From the NCBI GenBank assembly GCA_910576815.1, contig CAJTKA010000038.1, positions 1-31,989 on the forward strand: 31,989 nt of DNA, written 5' to 3'. The first letter of the stretch is position 1, and every line of letters begins with the position of its first letter. Below the pieces are notes generated by a model. That model ran no database searches. It was not told the origin of the DNA and saw only the letters and a list, made by a program, of their open reading frames with translations. The position numbers and the translations under genes were made by a program. Source of the stretch: an uncultured Lachnospiraceae bacterium (lineage in GTDB: Bacteria > Bacillota > Clostridia > Lachnospirales > Lachnospiraceae). Shown here in pieces: positions 15,845 through 24,308 of the stretch.

Positions 15845-18697
15845 ATGGTAAGCTTAGCCATTATAGTAGAGTGTTTTGTCATAGGTCTGACTATATTTGC
15901 GCTGCTTCTCCTGCTGAATGGGGACGGTGCCAAGGAACAGAAGCTTTTAATTATCATCATGTGCGGCGCACTGGTACAGAATGTGGGGTATTTGCTGGAG
16001 CTGACAGCGCCTTCCCTTGAGTCTGCCATGACGGCGGTAACAGTGGAAAACATTGGGTACACTTTTGTTCCGCTGTGCTATTGCTGTTTTATTTATATCT
16101 ATTGTTATACGGCTCTTCCGAAAACACTGATCAGGATTCTCGGTGCAATCAACTTTCTGGCGCTGCCATCGGTATTCTTTAACTGGTACGGTCTTGTATA
16201 TCGGGATGTTCAGTGGGTGGCGGATGCGGCCGGATTTTATCATGTCAGCATCAGTTATGGCCCTCTGTATGTGGTTTTTTTGTTCAGCCGCATCCTGATC
16301 CCCTATGCGCTCTGCATTTATACGCTTGTGAAGGCCATTCGCGAGCGTTCGGACCGGCAAGTGAACCGTCAGTACTGGCTGATTTTCGGAATGTCTACTT
16401 TGCCGGCTATTGTGTTGATTGCTTATGTTTTCAAACTGATAAAATATTTCGATCCCACGCCGCTTACGCTTGCGGTTTCCGTCTCCATGGTCGTGATCGT
16501 GATTTGGGGACGGCGTAACTATGATTTCCGTCATCTGGCGGCGGAAAAGGTTCTGGAGAGTCTGGGCGACGGTGTGATCGCGCTCGACGATCAGGATCGT
16601 CTGGTCAGTTACAACAGGGCGGCGGCAGATATTTTTACAAGTCTGCCGATACATAAGCTGGGAGAAAACATCCGGGTGGTGGAGGACTTTCGGGAGGAGA
16701 TCTTAAACGAGGACATTCCCTACAGTTTTTCGATCAACGGTCAGCATTATGAGAGTCACAGCAAACATATCATAGACGAGGCAGGAAAGATCCAGGGCAG
16801 CGTTATCCTGATCCTGGACATGACGGATATGAAGGCATATATCGACGAGATCAAGCGTGTGCGGCAGCAGGCGGAGAAGGCCAGCATCGCCAAGAGCGAG
16901 TTCCTTGCCAATATGTCCCACGAGATCCGTACGCCGATGAATGCCATCATCGGACTTAACGACATTATCATGGAGGAGTCCGAGAATACGGAGATCCATG
17001 CGCACGCAAAGGATGTGCAGTCCGCGGCGAAAAACCTGTTGGCCATTATCAATGACATTTTGGACCTGTCTAAGGTTGAAGCGGGCAAGATGGAATTGGT
17101 ATACGTCAATTATTACATAAAGATCGTAGCGGATGAGGTCATCGGTATGATGGATATGGCGGCATCCCAGCGGGGACTGGTCCTGAAATACGAGTGCGAC
17201 GAGACGATTCCCTGCCGCTATCACGGCGACGACGGCAGGATCAAGCAGATTTTGATCAATATCTTAAGCAATGCCGTGAAATTTACCAAGAAGGGTTATG
17301 TGCGCGCCTATATCACCGGAAAGCCCGGCAGGACCGAGGATGAGGAAATGCTCATCATTACGGTGGAGGATACCGGCTGCGGCATCCGAGAGGAGGATCT
17401 GGGAAAGATATTTGAGGATTTCCGTCAGGTGGATTCCAAGCGGAACCGAAGCGCGGAAGGCACGGGACTTGGCCTTGCCATCGTCAAGCATCTGGCGGAA
17501 ATGATGGAAGGCACCATTGCGGTGGAAAGTATCTACGGACAGGGGACGACTGTCACCATCACGATTCCGCAGAAGATCGTAGATATGACACCTGTGTCGG
17601 AAATGCCCGAACTGCAAGAGACGGAACAAAAACTGACAGACTTATTTACCGCACCGGGAATCAAGGTGCTGATCGTTGATGATAATGTGATCAACCGCAA
17701 GGTGGCCAGAAGCTTTTTGAAAAGCTATGCGTTTGACCTGGCCGAGGCGGAGAGCGGGCCGGAGGCTATCGAGCTGGTGCGCGAAAACCGCTATGATATT
17801 ATTTTTATGGATCATATGATGCCGGGTATGGACGGTATCGAGGCAGTGGAGATCATCCGCAGGGACTGCGGGGAAAACGGTACGGCGGCGACCATTGTTG
17901 CGCTGACGGCCAACGCCATGGAAGGGATGCGGGAGCAGTTTCTGCAGTCCGGATTCCAAGATTTTATCGCCAAACCGCTTGACAGGAGAGAATTAAACCA
18001 GCTGTTGCTGCGCTGGGTACCTGAGAAGTACAGGCACTCAGAGGAACCGCCGGAAGAAGCCAAACCGTTAGATCCAATAGCATTTCAGATTGAAGGCTTG
18101 GATATGGAAGCGGCGATGCAGTTTTTCTCCGGGGATGAGGAGGACTTTGTCAATCTGTTGGATCTGTACTGCGAGGATGGAAAACGCAAGGCGCCGCTTT
18201 TGAGCGAGCTGGCTGGAACAGATATCGTGCGTTATCAGATCGAGGTACACGGACTGAAAAGCGCATCTGCCAATATCGGAGCCATGAAGGTATCGAATAT
18301 GGCCCGTGAACAGGAAAATGCTGCCGCGCAGGGAGATCAGGAACTGATTAGAGAGCAGTTTCCGGCATTGTTAGCGGAATATGAGCTCCTTTTGGAATAC
18401 ATCAATCGGTTTTTACAGCAGCGCAGGCAGGAGAATGACAGCAGGGAAAAGCTGCCGGCGCTGTCGGCAGGGGAATTGCGACAGCAGGTGATGGAGGCTT
18501 TTGAGAGGCTGAAACATTTTCAGTCGCGCGAGTGTTCGCAGAGAGTGGAGGAGCTGCTGCTTCATGAGCTTTCGGAAGATGTAGCCGAACAGCTTTTGCA
18601 GATTCGGGGACAGCTAAAGCTATACGAGGATGATGCTGCAGAGGAATTGCTTGGTCAGCTTCTGGAGATATTGGAAAAGGAGGAAAATGCGAAATGA
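15845..18697 (+). CDS. Seven-TM hybrid histidine kinase with PAS, receiver and HPt domains
   Basis: A 950-residue membrane kinase carrying a whole phosphorelay. I place the start at the ATG just after GGAGGG; an ATG 12 bases earlier has no binding site. Order: a seven-span N-terminal sensor (about 1-230), a PAS domain (about 238-345), HisKA with phosphorylated His359 in MSHEIRTPMN, a HATPase domain (DTGCGI and GTGLGLAI boxes), a receiver with Asp656 (FMDHMMPGMDG), and a C-terminal HPt domain with His802 (EVHGLKSASANIG). The 7TM sensor is of the type often used for small ligands or membrane state; the signal is unknown. Its stop overlaps the start of the next receiver by 4 bases (ATGA), so they are translationally coupled. 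Confidence 0.93.
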   Translation: MVSLAIIVECFVIGLTIFALLLLLNGDGAKEQKLLIIIMCGALVQNVGYLLELTAPSLESAMTAVTVENIGYTFVPLCYCCFIYIYCYTALPKTLIRILGAINFLALPSVFFNWYGLVYRDVQWVADAAGFYHVSISYGPLYVVFLFSRILIPYALCIYTLVKAIRERSDRQVNRQYWLIFGMSTLPAIVLIAYVFKLIKYFDPTPLTLAVSVSMVVIVIWGRRNYDFRHLAAEKVLESLGDGVIALDDQDRLVSYNRAAADIFTSLPIHKLGENIRVVEDFREEILNEDIPYSFSINGQHYESHSKHIIDEAGKIQGSVILILDMTDMKAYIDEIKRVRQQAEKASIAKSEFLANMSHEIRTPMNAIIGLNDIIMEESENTEIHAHAKDVQSAAKNLLAIINDILDLSKVEAGKMELVYVNYYIKIVADEVIGMMDMAASQRGLVLKYECDETIPCRYHGDDGRIKQILINILSNAVKFTKKGYVRAYITGKPGRTEDEEMLIITVEDTGCGIREEDLGKIFEDFRQVDSKRNRSAEGTGLGLAIVKHLAEMMEGTIAVESIYGQGTTVTITIPQKIVDMTPVSEMPELQETEQKLTDLFTAPGIKVLIVDDNVINRKVARSFLKSYAFDLAEAESGPEAIELVRENRYDIIFMDHMMPGMDGIEAVEIIRRDCGENGTAATIVALTANAMEGMREQFLQSGFQDFIAKPLDRRELNQLLLRWVPEKYRHSEEPPEEAKPLDPIAFQIEGLDMEAAMQFFSGDEEDFVNLLDLYCEDGKRKAPLLSELAGTDIVRYQIEVHGLKSASANIGAMKVSNMAREQENAAAQGDQELIREQFPALLAEYELLLEYINRFLQQRRQENDSREKLPALSAGELRQQVMEAFERLKHFQSRECSQRVEELLLHELSEDVAEQLLQIRGQLKLYEDDAAEELLGQLLEILEKEENAK

Positions 18698-19107
18698 GTC
18701 AGATAGAAGGTGGGGATTCCAGAAAATGTATTCTGGCGGTGGATGACAGTGCGATTGTCTTATCGCGAATCGAGAGCACCCTTGGAAATGACTACGATGT
18801 GGTGACAGTCAATTCCGGGGCGCGGGCGCTGAAATATTTGAAGGAAGAGAAACCCGATCTGATCCTGATGGATATCCGCATGGCCCAGAAGGATGGCATC
18901 GAGACGCTGCGGGACATCCGTAATATGGACGATCGAAAAGATATCCCGGTCATCATGCTCACAGGTGTGGAGACAAAGGACAGTGTTCTGGAAAGTGCCA
19001 AATTAGGGATCCGTGATTATATCTTAAAACCTTTTTATAATGATGAATTGATCAAGAGGATTCATCGTGTTTTTGAACAGGAGGAACAAAATCAAGAGGA
19101 ATCTTGA
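18694..19107 (+). CDS. Stand-alone receiver (CheY-like) response regulator
   Basis: A 137-residue single-domain receiver. The acid pocket VDDS (17-18), phosphoacceptor Asp60 in LILMDIRM, the switch Thr90 in VIMLTG and Lys112 in ILKPF are all present. After Asp60 the usual P-x-M-D-G reads AQKDG, a small change from the norm. There is no output domain, so it must act by protein contact or as a phosphate sink. The start overlaps the kinase stop (ATGA). The likely phosphodonor is the HPt domain of that kinase, and the CheX-like protein encoded next could remove the phosphate. Confidence 0.92.
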   Translation: MSQIEGGDSRKCILAVDDSAIVLSRIESTLGNDYDVVTVNSGARALKYLKEEKPDLILMDIRMAQKDGIETLRDIRNMDDRKDIPVIMLTGVETKDSVLESAKLGIRDYILKPFYNDELIKRIHRVFEQEEQNQEES

Positions 19108-19128
19108 TCAGGAGAGGGGAGTTTCGGT

Positions 19129-19611
19129 ATGAATCGCGCATTGGCGAAAGAGGAGCTTGAAAGAATCTTAGATCAGGCAGTGCAGGATGTCACGGAACGC
19201 ACCGCAGGCGTACGCCTTCATCAGGGAGAGCAGTCGCCGGGGGAGGATCTTTGCACCGTACAGATCACGTTTGACAAAGGATTTGAGACCAGTCTCACCT
19301 TATGTGCAGACACCGGCCTGTTGTACCGCATGGCGTGTAATTCCTTTCGTGAGGAATCTGTCACGCCCGAAGATCTGGAGGAGTTCAGTAAAGAATATTT
19401 TAATGTATTATGTGGCAGAATAGCAGGTGCCATGTTTCGGGCAACGCAGATTCCGGCACATTTTGATCCGCCTGTGTTTTATCGGGGACGTTATGAGCCG
19501 GAGGGACGAAAGATCCAGTTTGTGCTCACGTATTCCAATGAAGATTTTGGTGGCGCACAGCTGATTCATCATGTGCCTTGTCAGAATGAGAACGGGAAAG
19601 TATCTGAATGA
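19129..19611 (+). CDS. CheX/CheC-like protein, probable receiver phosphatase
   Basis: A 160-residue soluble protein with GAGAGGGG before the ATG. The layout fits the CheX/CheC fold: a first helix (ELERILDQAVQDVTERTAG), two beta strands with CTVQITFDKGFETSLTLCAD, and then the helix EEFSKEYFNVLCGRIAGAMF. That helix carries the Glu and Asn of the E-x(2)-N-type phosphatase signature, although the spacing here is E-x-F-N or E-x(4)-N, depending on which Glu is used. A strand-rich tail follows. CheX and CheC dephosphorylate CheY-type receivers, and this gene sits between two stand-alone receivers, which supports the call. No flagellar genes are in the window, so the target need not be motility. Confidence 0.65.
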   Translation: MNRALAKEELERILDQAVQDVTERTAGVRLHQGEQSPGEDLCTVQITFDKGFETSLTLCADTGLLYRMACNSFREESVTPEDLEEFSKEYFNVLCGRIAGAMFRATQIPAHFDPPVFYRGRYEPEGRKIQFVLTYSNEDFGGAQLIHHVPCQNENGKVSE

Positions 19612-19637
19612 AGTTTGGGAGAAGGGAGCGGCAGGAA

Positions 19638-20000
19638 ATGAGTAAGAGAATTATGGTGGTAGATGATTCCCGTCTGGTCAGAGTACAGTTGGGCGATGTT
19701 CTGGAGGGTACGGACTACGAGATCGTGGCATATTGCAGGAGTGGTGAAGATGCGGTCGCGCAGTATGATGAGGTCAAGCCTGATTTGGTGACGATGGATA
19801 TCATCATGCAGGGTATGGACGGTTTGGATGCGACTGAGCTCATATTGAAAGCGCATCCGGAGGCAAGGATCGTCATCGTTTCTTCGCTTGCATATGATGA
19901 CACGTTTGAGAGAGCAAAGGCCATCGGTGCGAAGGGATTTGTGGATAAACCCTTTCATCGGGAACAGCTTCTTAAGATGTTCGAGCAGGCGCTTTCCTAA
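19638..20000 (+). CDS. Second stand-alone receiver (CheY-like)
   Basis: A 120-residue receiver with the full active site: DDS (9-11), Asp54 in LVTMDIIMQGMDG, Ser82/83 at the switch and Lys104 in VDKPF. The start used is MSKRIMVVDD. The frame can also begin 30 bases earlier at an ATG overlapping the previous stop by 4 bases (ATGA), so coupling is possible. The sequence GMDGLDATELI is closer to classic CheY of Gram-positive bacteria than the first receiver in this operon. The stop codon lies inside the loop of the terminator that ends the operon, so this is the last gene of the unit. Confidence 0.92.
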   Translation: MSKRIMVVDDSRLVRVQLGDVLEGTDYEIVAYCRSGEDAVAQYDEVKPDLVTMDIIMQGMDGLDATELILKAHPEARIVIVSSLAYDDTFERAKAIGAKGFVDKPFHREQLLKMFEQALS

Positions 20001-20018
20001 GCGCCGGCTTTTATTTTT
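19988..20018 (+). terminator. Rho-independent terminator of the signalling operon
   Basis: GGCGCTT (19988-19994) and AAGCGCC (19999-20005) form a perfect 7-bp stem with loop TCCT, followed by GGC and the T-rich tail TTTTATTTTT. The stop codon of the second receiver is in the loop and 3' arm. Confidence 0.85.
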
Positions 20019-20080
20019 GCTATATCTTTATTGATAAAAATATGTTAGAATGGAAGATATGAGTGGAGGTGACTTTGTTT

Positions 20081-20854
20081 ATGGCAACGGATTTGCGCAA
20101 GAGAAAGATCACTTATACGATAATATTGACCTCGGATTCTCCGGCGGCGAGCCATCGGAGGATGCACATTAGGACGGGTGCCCTGGCGGTAGTTTCCTTT
20201 GTGCTGTTTGTGGCTGTTATCTGCTATGCAGTGTACAGCACGATCACCATGGGGGGCTATGTGGAGCGGAGTGCCAAGCAGGTGGAACAGATCGTGCAGC
20301 TCATGGAGGAGAATGAAAAGCTTGCAGCGGAGAATAAAACGCTGGGAGACAGGGCCGCCTCTTTGGAGCAGACCTTAGAAAAAAAGGAAGCGCAGGAACA
20401 CGAGCTGGTGGCAGCCCACGAGGAAAACTACATACCGAGAGGATTTCCCATGAGTGGCGCGGCACAGATTCTCGAAGAAGATGCCGCAGCCGATACGGAG
20501 GGAGAAGAAGCACAGGAAGAAGATGAAGATGTGCTGAAGGTGGAAGCGAAGGACGAGTGGAAGGAACGAATCTTCGTGTCTACGGAAGGAACCAAGGTGG
20601 TAGCCACGGCGCCCGGTATGATCAAAGAAGTCAGGGAGGCCGAGGGAGAAGTCAGCTATGTGATCATCGATCATGGAAACGGCTACATCACCACCTATCG
20701 GAATCTGGGCAGTCCTATTGTGGAGGAGGGCAGCCAGGTGTTAAAAGGGGTGGCTCTGTTTTTAGTAGGAGAGGATAATACGGAGACCGGTTACAGCATT
20801 CGCAAGGATGAGGGCTATGTGGATCCGTTAGAGTTAATTGAGATCAAAGGATAG
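20081..20854 (+). CDS. Membrane-anchored LytM/M23-like protein with a degenerate active site
   Basis: A 257-residue protein; GGAGGT lies 10 bases before the chosen ATG. A basic N-terminus is followed by one membrane span (about 30-52), a coiled coil (about 60-110: QVEQIVQLMEENEKLAAEN), a Glu/Asp-rich linker and a C-terminal LytM-like domain. That domain keeps the fold landmarks (VVATAPGMIKEV, VIIDHGNGYITTYRNLG, VLKGVALFLVGE) but lacks the zinc ligands. The usual HLS reads NLG, and the final HxH strand is replaced by GYSIRKD. It should therefore not cut peptidoglycan; inactive LytM domains can regulate amidases, as in EnvC. It ends 10 bases before a bactofilin gene, a partner seen with M23 proteins in other bacteria. 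Confidence 0.85.
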   Translation: MATDLRKRKITYTIILTSDSPAASHRRMHIRTGALAVVSFVLFVAVICYAVYSTITMGGYVERSAKQVEQIVQLMEENEKLAAENKTLGDRAASLEQTLEKKEAQEHELVAAHEENYIPRGFPMSGAAQILEEDAAADTEGEEAQEEDEDVLKVEAKDEWKERIFVSTEGTKVVATAPGMIKEVREAEGEVSYVIIDHGNGYITTYRNLGSPIVEEGSQVLKGVALFLVGEDNTETGYSIRKDEGYVDPLELIEIKG

Positions 20855-20864
20855 GGAGGAAATT

Positions 20865-21335
20865 ATGTTGGGAAAGAGAACGACAGAACAGATCAATGCA
20901 AAGATCAGCAGCGTTATTGGCTCTGATATGGTGGTGGAGGGCAATATCCGCGCCAAGGAAGCCGTTCGCGTGGAGGGCAAGGTCACGGGAGACGTTGTGA
21001 CAGAAGGGGCATTGATCATCAGTGCAGGCGGCGCAGTAAAGGGAAATGTGAAGGGTAGCAGCATTATCATCGGCGGCTCGGTGGAAGGCGATCTGACATC
21101 CGGCGGCAGGACCGAGGTGGCGTCTACCGGTAAGGTGATCGGCGATATCCGTACCAAGAGCCTGATCGTGGATGAGAACGCGGTATTCCAGGGGCAGTGT
21201 ATCATGAACGCAGAAAGTCTTACGACGCATCCGGAAACGCCTGTTACAACGAAGTTTGAAAATATGGAAGAGGAAAACCCGGAGGAGAACTCCAAAGACA
21301 ATAATAACAGCAACAATAAGTGGAATAAGAGATAG
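20865..21335 (+). CDS. Bactofilin (polymer-forming cytoskeletal protein)
   Basis: A 156-residue bactofilin with AGGGAGGAA just before the ATG. The core (about 15-120) is a right-handed beta-helix of short repeats with alternating hydrophobic and Gly positions: VVEGNIRAKEAVRVEGKV, GGAVKGNVKGSSIIIGGSVEG, TSGGRTEVASTGKVIGDI. The tail is acidic and Asn-rich (EEENPEENSKDNNNSNN), probably disordered. Bactofilins form filaments without nucleotide and often act with M23-type peptidases in cell shape. Here the upstream gene encodes an M23-like protein with missing zinc ligands, so the pair could position or inhibit another hydrolase. It may share the transcript of that gene. Confidence 0.93.
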   Translation: MLGKRTTEQINAKISSVIGSDMVVEGNIRAKEAVRVEGKVTGDVVTEGALIISAGGAVKGNVKGSSIIIGGSVEGDLTSGGRTEVASTGKVIGDIRTKSLIVDENAVFQGQCIMNAESLTTHPETPVTTKFENMEEENPEENSKDNNNSNNKWNKR

Positions 21336-21340
21336 AAAAC

Positions 21341-22675
21341 GTGGATCAGATATCGTTATTTGACAGGGAAATGCCGCAGCCTTTGGCGGCAAAACTCAGG
21401 CCGGAAAGTCTGGAGGAGTATGTGGGACAGAGTCATCTGCTTGGTAAAGGCAAGATACTCAGGCGCCTGATCGAGCAGGATCAGGTTTCTTCCATGATTT
21501 TTTGGGGACCGCCGGGTGTGGGAAAGACGACCCTTGCCAGAATCATTGCCAATAAGACAAAATCGTCCTTTATTGATTTTTCCGCCGTCACCAGCGGCAT
21601 CAAGGAGATTCGTACCGTCATGGAGCAGGCGGAGAAGAATCGGCAGTACGGCATTAAGACGATTCTCTTTGTGGACGAGATCCATCGCTTTAACAAGGCG
21701 CAGCAGGACGCTTTTCTGCCTTTTGTGGAGAAGGGCAGTATCATTTTGATCGGTGCGACCACGGAGAATCCTTCTTTTGAAATCAACAGCGCTCTCTTAT
21801 CCCGCTGCAAAGTGTTTGTATTGCAGGCGCTTTCCGCAGAGGAGATCAAGGAGCTTTTGGCTCGTGCCTTACAGTCGCCGAAAGGTTTTGGCGGACAGAA
21901 GGTCATCATGGACGACGCGCTTCTCGAGATGCTGGCTGTTTTTGCCAACGGCGATGCCCGAAACGCTCTTTCCACGCTGGAAATGGTGGTCTTAAACGGC
22001 GAAATGGACGCGGAGGGTGCGGTCACTGTGACGAAGGAGACCCTGGAACAGTGTACCGCCAGAAAATCGCTTCTCTATGACAAAAAGGGCGAGGAGCATT
22101 ATAATCTCATCTCCGCCTTACATAAATCCATGCGCAATTCAGATCCTGACGCCGCTGTTTACTGGCTGGCGCGGATGCTGGAAGCGGGGGAAGACCCGCT
22201 CTATGTGGCCAGGCGCGTGGTGCGTTTTGCCAGTGAGGATGTGGGATTGGCGGATCCCCGTGCTTTGCAGATCGCGGTGGCGGCTTATCAGGCCTGTCAT
22301 TTTCTGGGGATGCCGGAGTGTAATGTGCATCTGACCCAGGCGGTGGTCTATGTAGCGCTGGCGCCCAAATCGAACGCTATGGAAGTCTCCTACAATGAGG
22401 CCAAGGAAGATGCGATGAAGGACTTGGCGGAACCCGTGCCTCTGGTGATTCGAAACGGCGTCACCGGACTGATGCGGGAGATGGATTACGGGAAAGGCTA
22501 TCAATACGCTCACGACACGGAGGAGAAGCTGACGAATATGCAGTGTCTTCCCGATGCGCTGTTAGGGCGGGAGTATTACCGGCCCGCGGGCATGGGCGAG
22601 GAGGAAGCGCTGAAGAAGCGCCTTGCCGAGATCAAGGCATGGAAAAAGGCGCATGGCGCGAAGATGGGTGAATAG
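21341..22675 (+). CDS. rarA: Replication-associated recombination protein RarA (MgsA), AAA+ ATPase
   Basis: A 444-residue AAA+ ATPase of the RarA/MgsA/WRNIP1 family, which acts at stalled replication forks. Walker A is GPPGVGKT (56-63), Walker B is LFVDEIH (Asp112, Glu113), sensor residues lie in IGATTENPSFEIN, and the C-terminal tetramer part is intact (DPDAAVYWLARMLEAGEDP). The start is GTG with only a weak binding site, 5 bases after the bactofilin stop. The first residues, MDQISLF, contain a QxSLF pattern like the motif that binds the DNA polymerase sliding clamp, which would suit a fork protein. Length is normal for the family. Confidence 0.94.
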   Translation: MDQISLFDREMPQPLAAKLRPESLEEYVGQSHLLGKGKILRRLIEQDQVSSMIFWGPPGVGKTTLARIIANKTKSSFIDFSAVTSGIKEIRTVMEQAEKNRQYGIKTILFVDEIHRFNKAQQDAFLPFVEKGSIILIGATTENPSFEINSALLSRCKVFVLQALSAEEIKELLARALQSPKGFGGQKVIMDDALLEMLAVFANGDARNALSTLEMVVLNGEMDAEGAVTVTKETLEQCTARKSLLYDKKGEEHYNLISALHKSMRNSDPDAAVYWLARMLEAGEDPLYVARRVVRFASEDVGLADPRALQIAVAAYQACHFLGMPECNVHLTQAVVYVALAPKSNAMEVSYNEAKEDAMKDLAEPVPLVIRNGVTGLMREMDYGKGYQYAHDTEEKLTNMQCLPDALLGREYYRPAGMGEEEALKKRLAEIKAWKKAHGAKMGE

Positions 22676-22698
22676 TTTTGCCAAAATGAAGGAAAGCA

Positions 22699-22727
22699 TT
22701 GATTTAGAGTGCGTATTGCTTTATAAT
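22699..22727 (+). promoter_or_regulatory. SigA-type promoter for purA
   Basis: TTGATT (22699-22704), a 17-base spacer, TATAAT (22722-22727). The transcript would begin near 22734 and carry a leader of about 115 bases, holding a hairpin and a palindromic repeat. Confidence 0.75.
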
Positions 22728-22744
22728 TAGAAAGTAAGAAACAG

Positions 22745-22773
22745 GAGTCGGTTTTTTACAACCGGCTCTTTCT
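22745..22773 (+). terminator. Hairpin with T-rich tail in the purA leader (possible attenuator)
   Basis: GAGTCGGTT (22745-22753) pairs with AACCGGCTC (22760-22768) with one G-T pair, followed by TTTCT. The hairpin lies only about 10 bases after the predicted start of transcription. It may be a terminator for the rarA transcript, an attenuator for purA, or both. A second pairing, AGAAAG (22729-22734) with CTTTCT (22768-22773), would extend the stem. Confidence 0.5.
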
Positions 22774-22781
22774 ATGCGCGA

Positions 22782-22825
22782 ATAAGCAGAGAAGGAAGGC
22801 TTACGAAGCATTTCGATCTGCTTAT
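22782..22825. repeat. Palindromic repeat related to the cluster at 25837-26024
   Basis: ATAAGCAGA (22782-22790) and TCTGCTTAT (22817-22825) are perfect inverted arms. Between them lie GGAAGGC and CGAAGCATTTCG, which itself folds (CGAA/TTCG). The same words occur at 25841-26020, so this is a dispersed family and not a chance hairpin. It lies in the purA leader. Confidence 0.65.
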
Positions 22826-22848
22826 ATTGAATGAAGGAGGAGTGCATT

Positions 22849-24141
22849 ATGGTAAAGGCTGTAGTGGGCGCTAATTGGGGCGACGAAGGAAAAGGTAAGA
22901 TCACGGATACGCTGGCGGAAAAAGCGGATATCGTGGTGCGTTTTCAGGGTGGCGCGAATGCGGGGCACACCATTGTCAATAATTACGGCAAGTTTGCATT
23001 ACATACCCTGCCGTCAGGCGTGTTTTACGGACATACCACCAGCATCATCGGTAACGGTGTAGCACTCAATATCCCGATTTTGGTGGAGGAGATCAAGTCT
23101 CTGACGGACAGGAATGTGCCGATGCCTAAGATCCTGGTGTCTGACCGCTGCCAGATTGTGATGCCTTATCATATTCTGTTCGATCAGTATGAGGAAGAAA
23201 GATTGGGCGGCAAGTCCTTCGGCTCCACAAAGTCGGGGATCGCGCCTTTTTATTCGGATAAATATGCAAAGATCGGTTTTCAGGTGAGCGAGCTTTTTGA
23301 CGAGGATATCCTCAAAGAAAAGCTGGAGCGGGTATGCGAGACGAAAAATGTGCTTTTGGAGCATCTTTATCATAAGCCTGCCGTCGATCCCAAGGAGCTG
23401 TTTGCCACCATGCAGCAGTATCGGGAGATGATCGCGCCCTATGTGTGCGACGTGTCCTCTTATCTGGATCAGGCGCTGAAAGAGGGCAAGACCGTGCTCT
23501 TAGAGGGGCAGTTGGGAACACTCAAGGACCCTGATCACGGCATTTACCCGATGGTGACCTCCTCCTCTACACTGGCGGCTTACGGCGCGATCGGTGCGGG
23601 TGTTCCACCCTATGAGATCAAGCAGATCATTACTGTCTGCAAGGCATATTCCTCTGCAGTGGGCGCGGGCGCTTTCGTGTCGGAGATCTTTGGGGACGAG
23701 GCAGATGAGCTTCGCAGACGCGGCGGCGATGGCGGCGAGTTCGGCGCGACCACAGGCCGTCCCAGAAGAATGGGCTGGTTTGACTGTGTGGCTTCCAAGT
23801 ACGGCTGCCGTTTGCAGGGAACCACGGATGTGGCCTTTACGGTGCTCGATGTGCTGGGATATCTGGATGAGATTCCCGTGTGCGTGGGCTATGAGGTGGA
23901 CGGTCAGGTGACGACGGATTTCCCCGTGACTTGTAAGCTGGAAAAGGCAAAACCCGTGTTGAGGAAATTGCCCGGCTGGAAGTGTGAGATCCGCGGGATC
24001 AAAAAGTATGAAGATCTTCCGGAAAACTGCCGCAAGTATGTGGAGTTTATCGAGGAGCAGATTGGGTATCCTATTACTATGGTGTCAAACGGTCCCGGCA
24101 GAGAGGATATTATTTATAGAGAAAGCCCGTTAAGCAAATAG
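22849..24141 (+). CDS. purA: Adenylosuccinate synthetase
   Basis: A 430-residue GTP-dependent enzyme that joins IMP and aspartate to make adenylosuccinate, the substrate that PurB then cleaves to AMP. The GTP/IMP loop GANWGDEGKGK (7-17, with the catalytic Asp12), NAGHT near 40, the GSTKSGIAP segment, GQLGTLKD and GATTGRPRRMGW are all present. The chosen ATG follows AAGGAGG by 8 bases; an ATG 18 bases earlier overlaps the binding site. Length is normal. It has its own promoter and a structured leader, so it is not co-transcribed with purB, which lies 8 kb upstream. Confidence 0.97.
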   Translation: MVKAVVGANWGDEGKGKITDTLAEKADIVVRFQGGANAGHTIVNNYGKFALHTLPSGVFYGHTTSIIGNGVALNIPILVEEIKSLTDRNVPMPKILVSDRCQIVMPYHILFDQYEEERLGGKSFGSTKSGIAPFYSDKYAKIGFQVSELFDEDILKEKLERVCETKNVLLEHLYHKPAVDPKELFATMQQYREMIAPYVCDVSSYLDQALKEGKTVLLEGQLGTLKDPDHGIYPMVTSSSTLAAYGAIGAGVPPYEIKQIITVCKAYSSAVGAGAFVSEIFGDEADELRRRGGDGGEFGATTGRPRRMGWFDCVASKYGCRLQGTTDVAFTVLDVLGYLDEIPVCVGYEVDGQVTTDFPVTCKLEKAKPVLRKLPGWKCEIRGIKKYEDLPENCRKYVEFIEEQIGYPITMVSNGPGREDIIYRESPLSK

Positions 24142-24181
24142 GGCAGAATATGGAGAATACGGTTACAATACGGATAGAGGA

Positions 24182-24210
24182 AAGGCAGCGGGGTGTTTCG
24201 CTGCCTTATC
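24182..24210 (+). terminator. Probable terminator of purA
   Basis: AAGGCAGCG (24182-24190) pairs with CGCTGCCTT (24199-24207) over an 8-base loop; the following bases are ATC, so the T-tract is weak. The stem is perfect and sits 40 bases after the stop. Confidence 0.5.
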
Positions 24211-24308
24211 TGCAAATAAACAGCGCTTGCAGGTGAAGTACTAACGAATAAATGGCGGTCGGCCGGTTGATCGTTGAGATGGCATAGAGTGAAAAAGGAG
24301 GGAATCAT

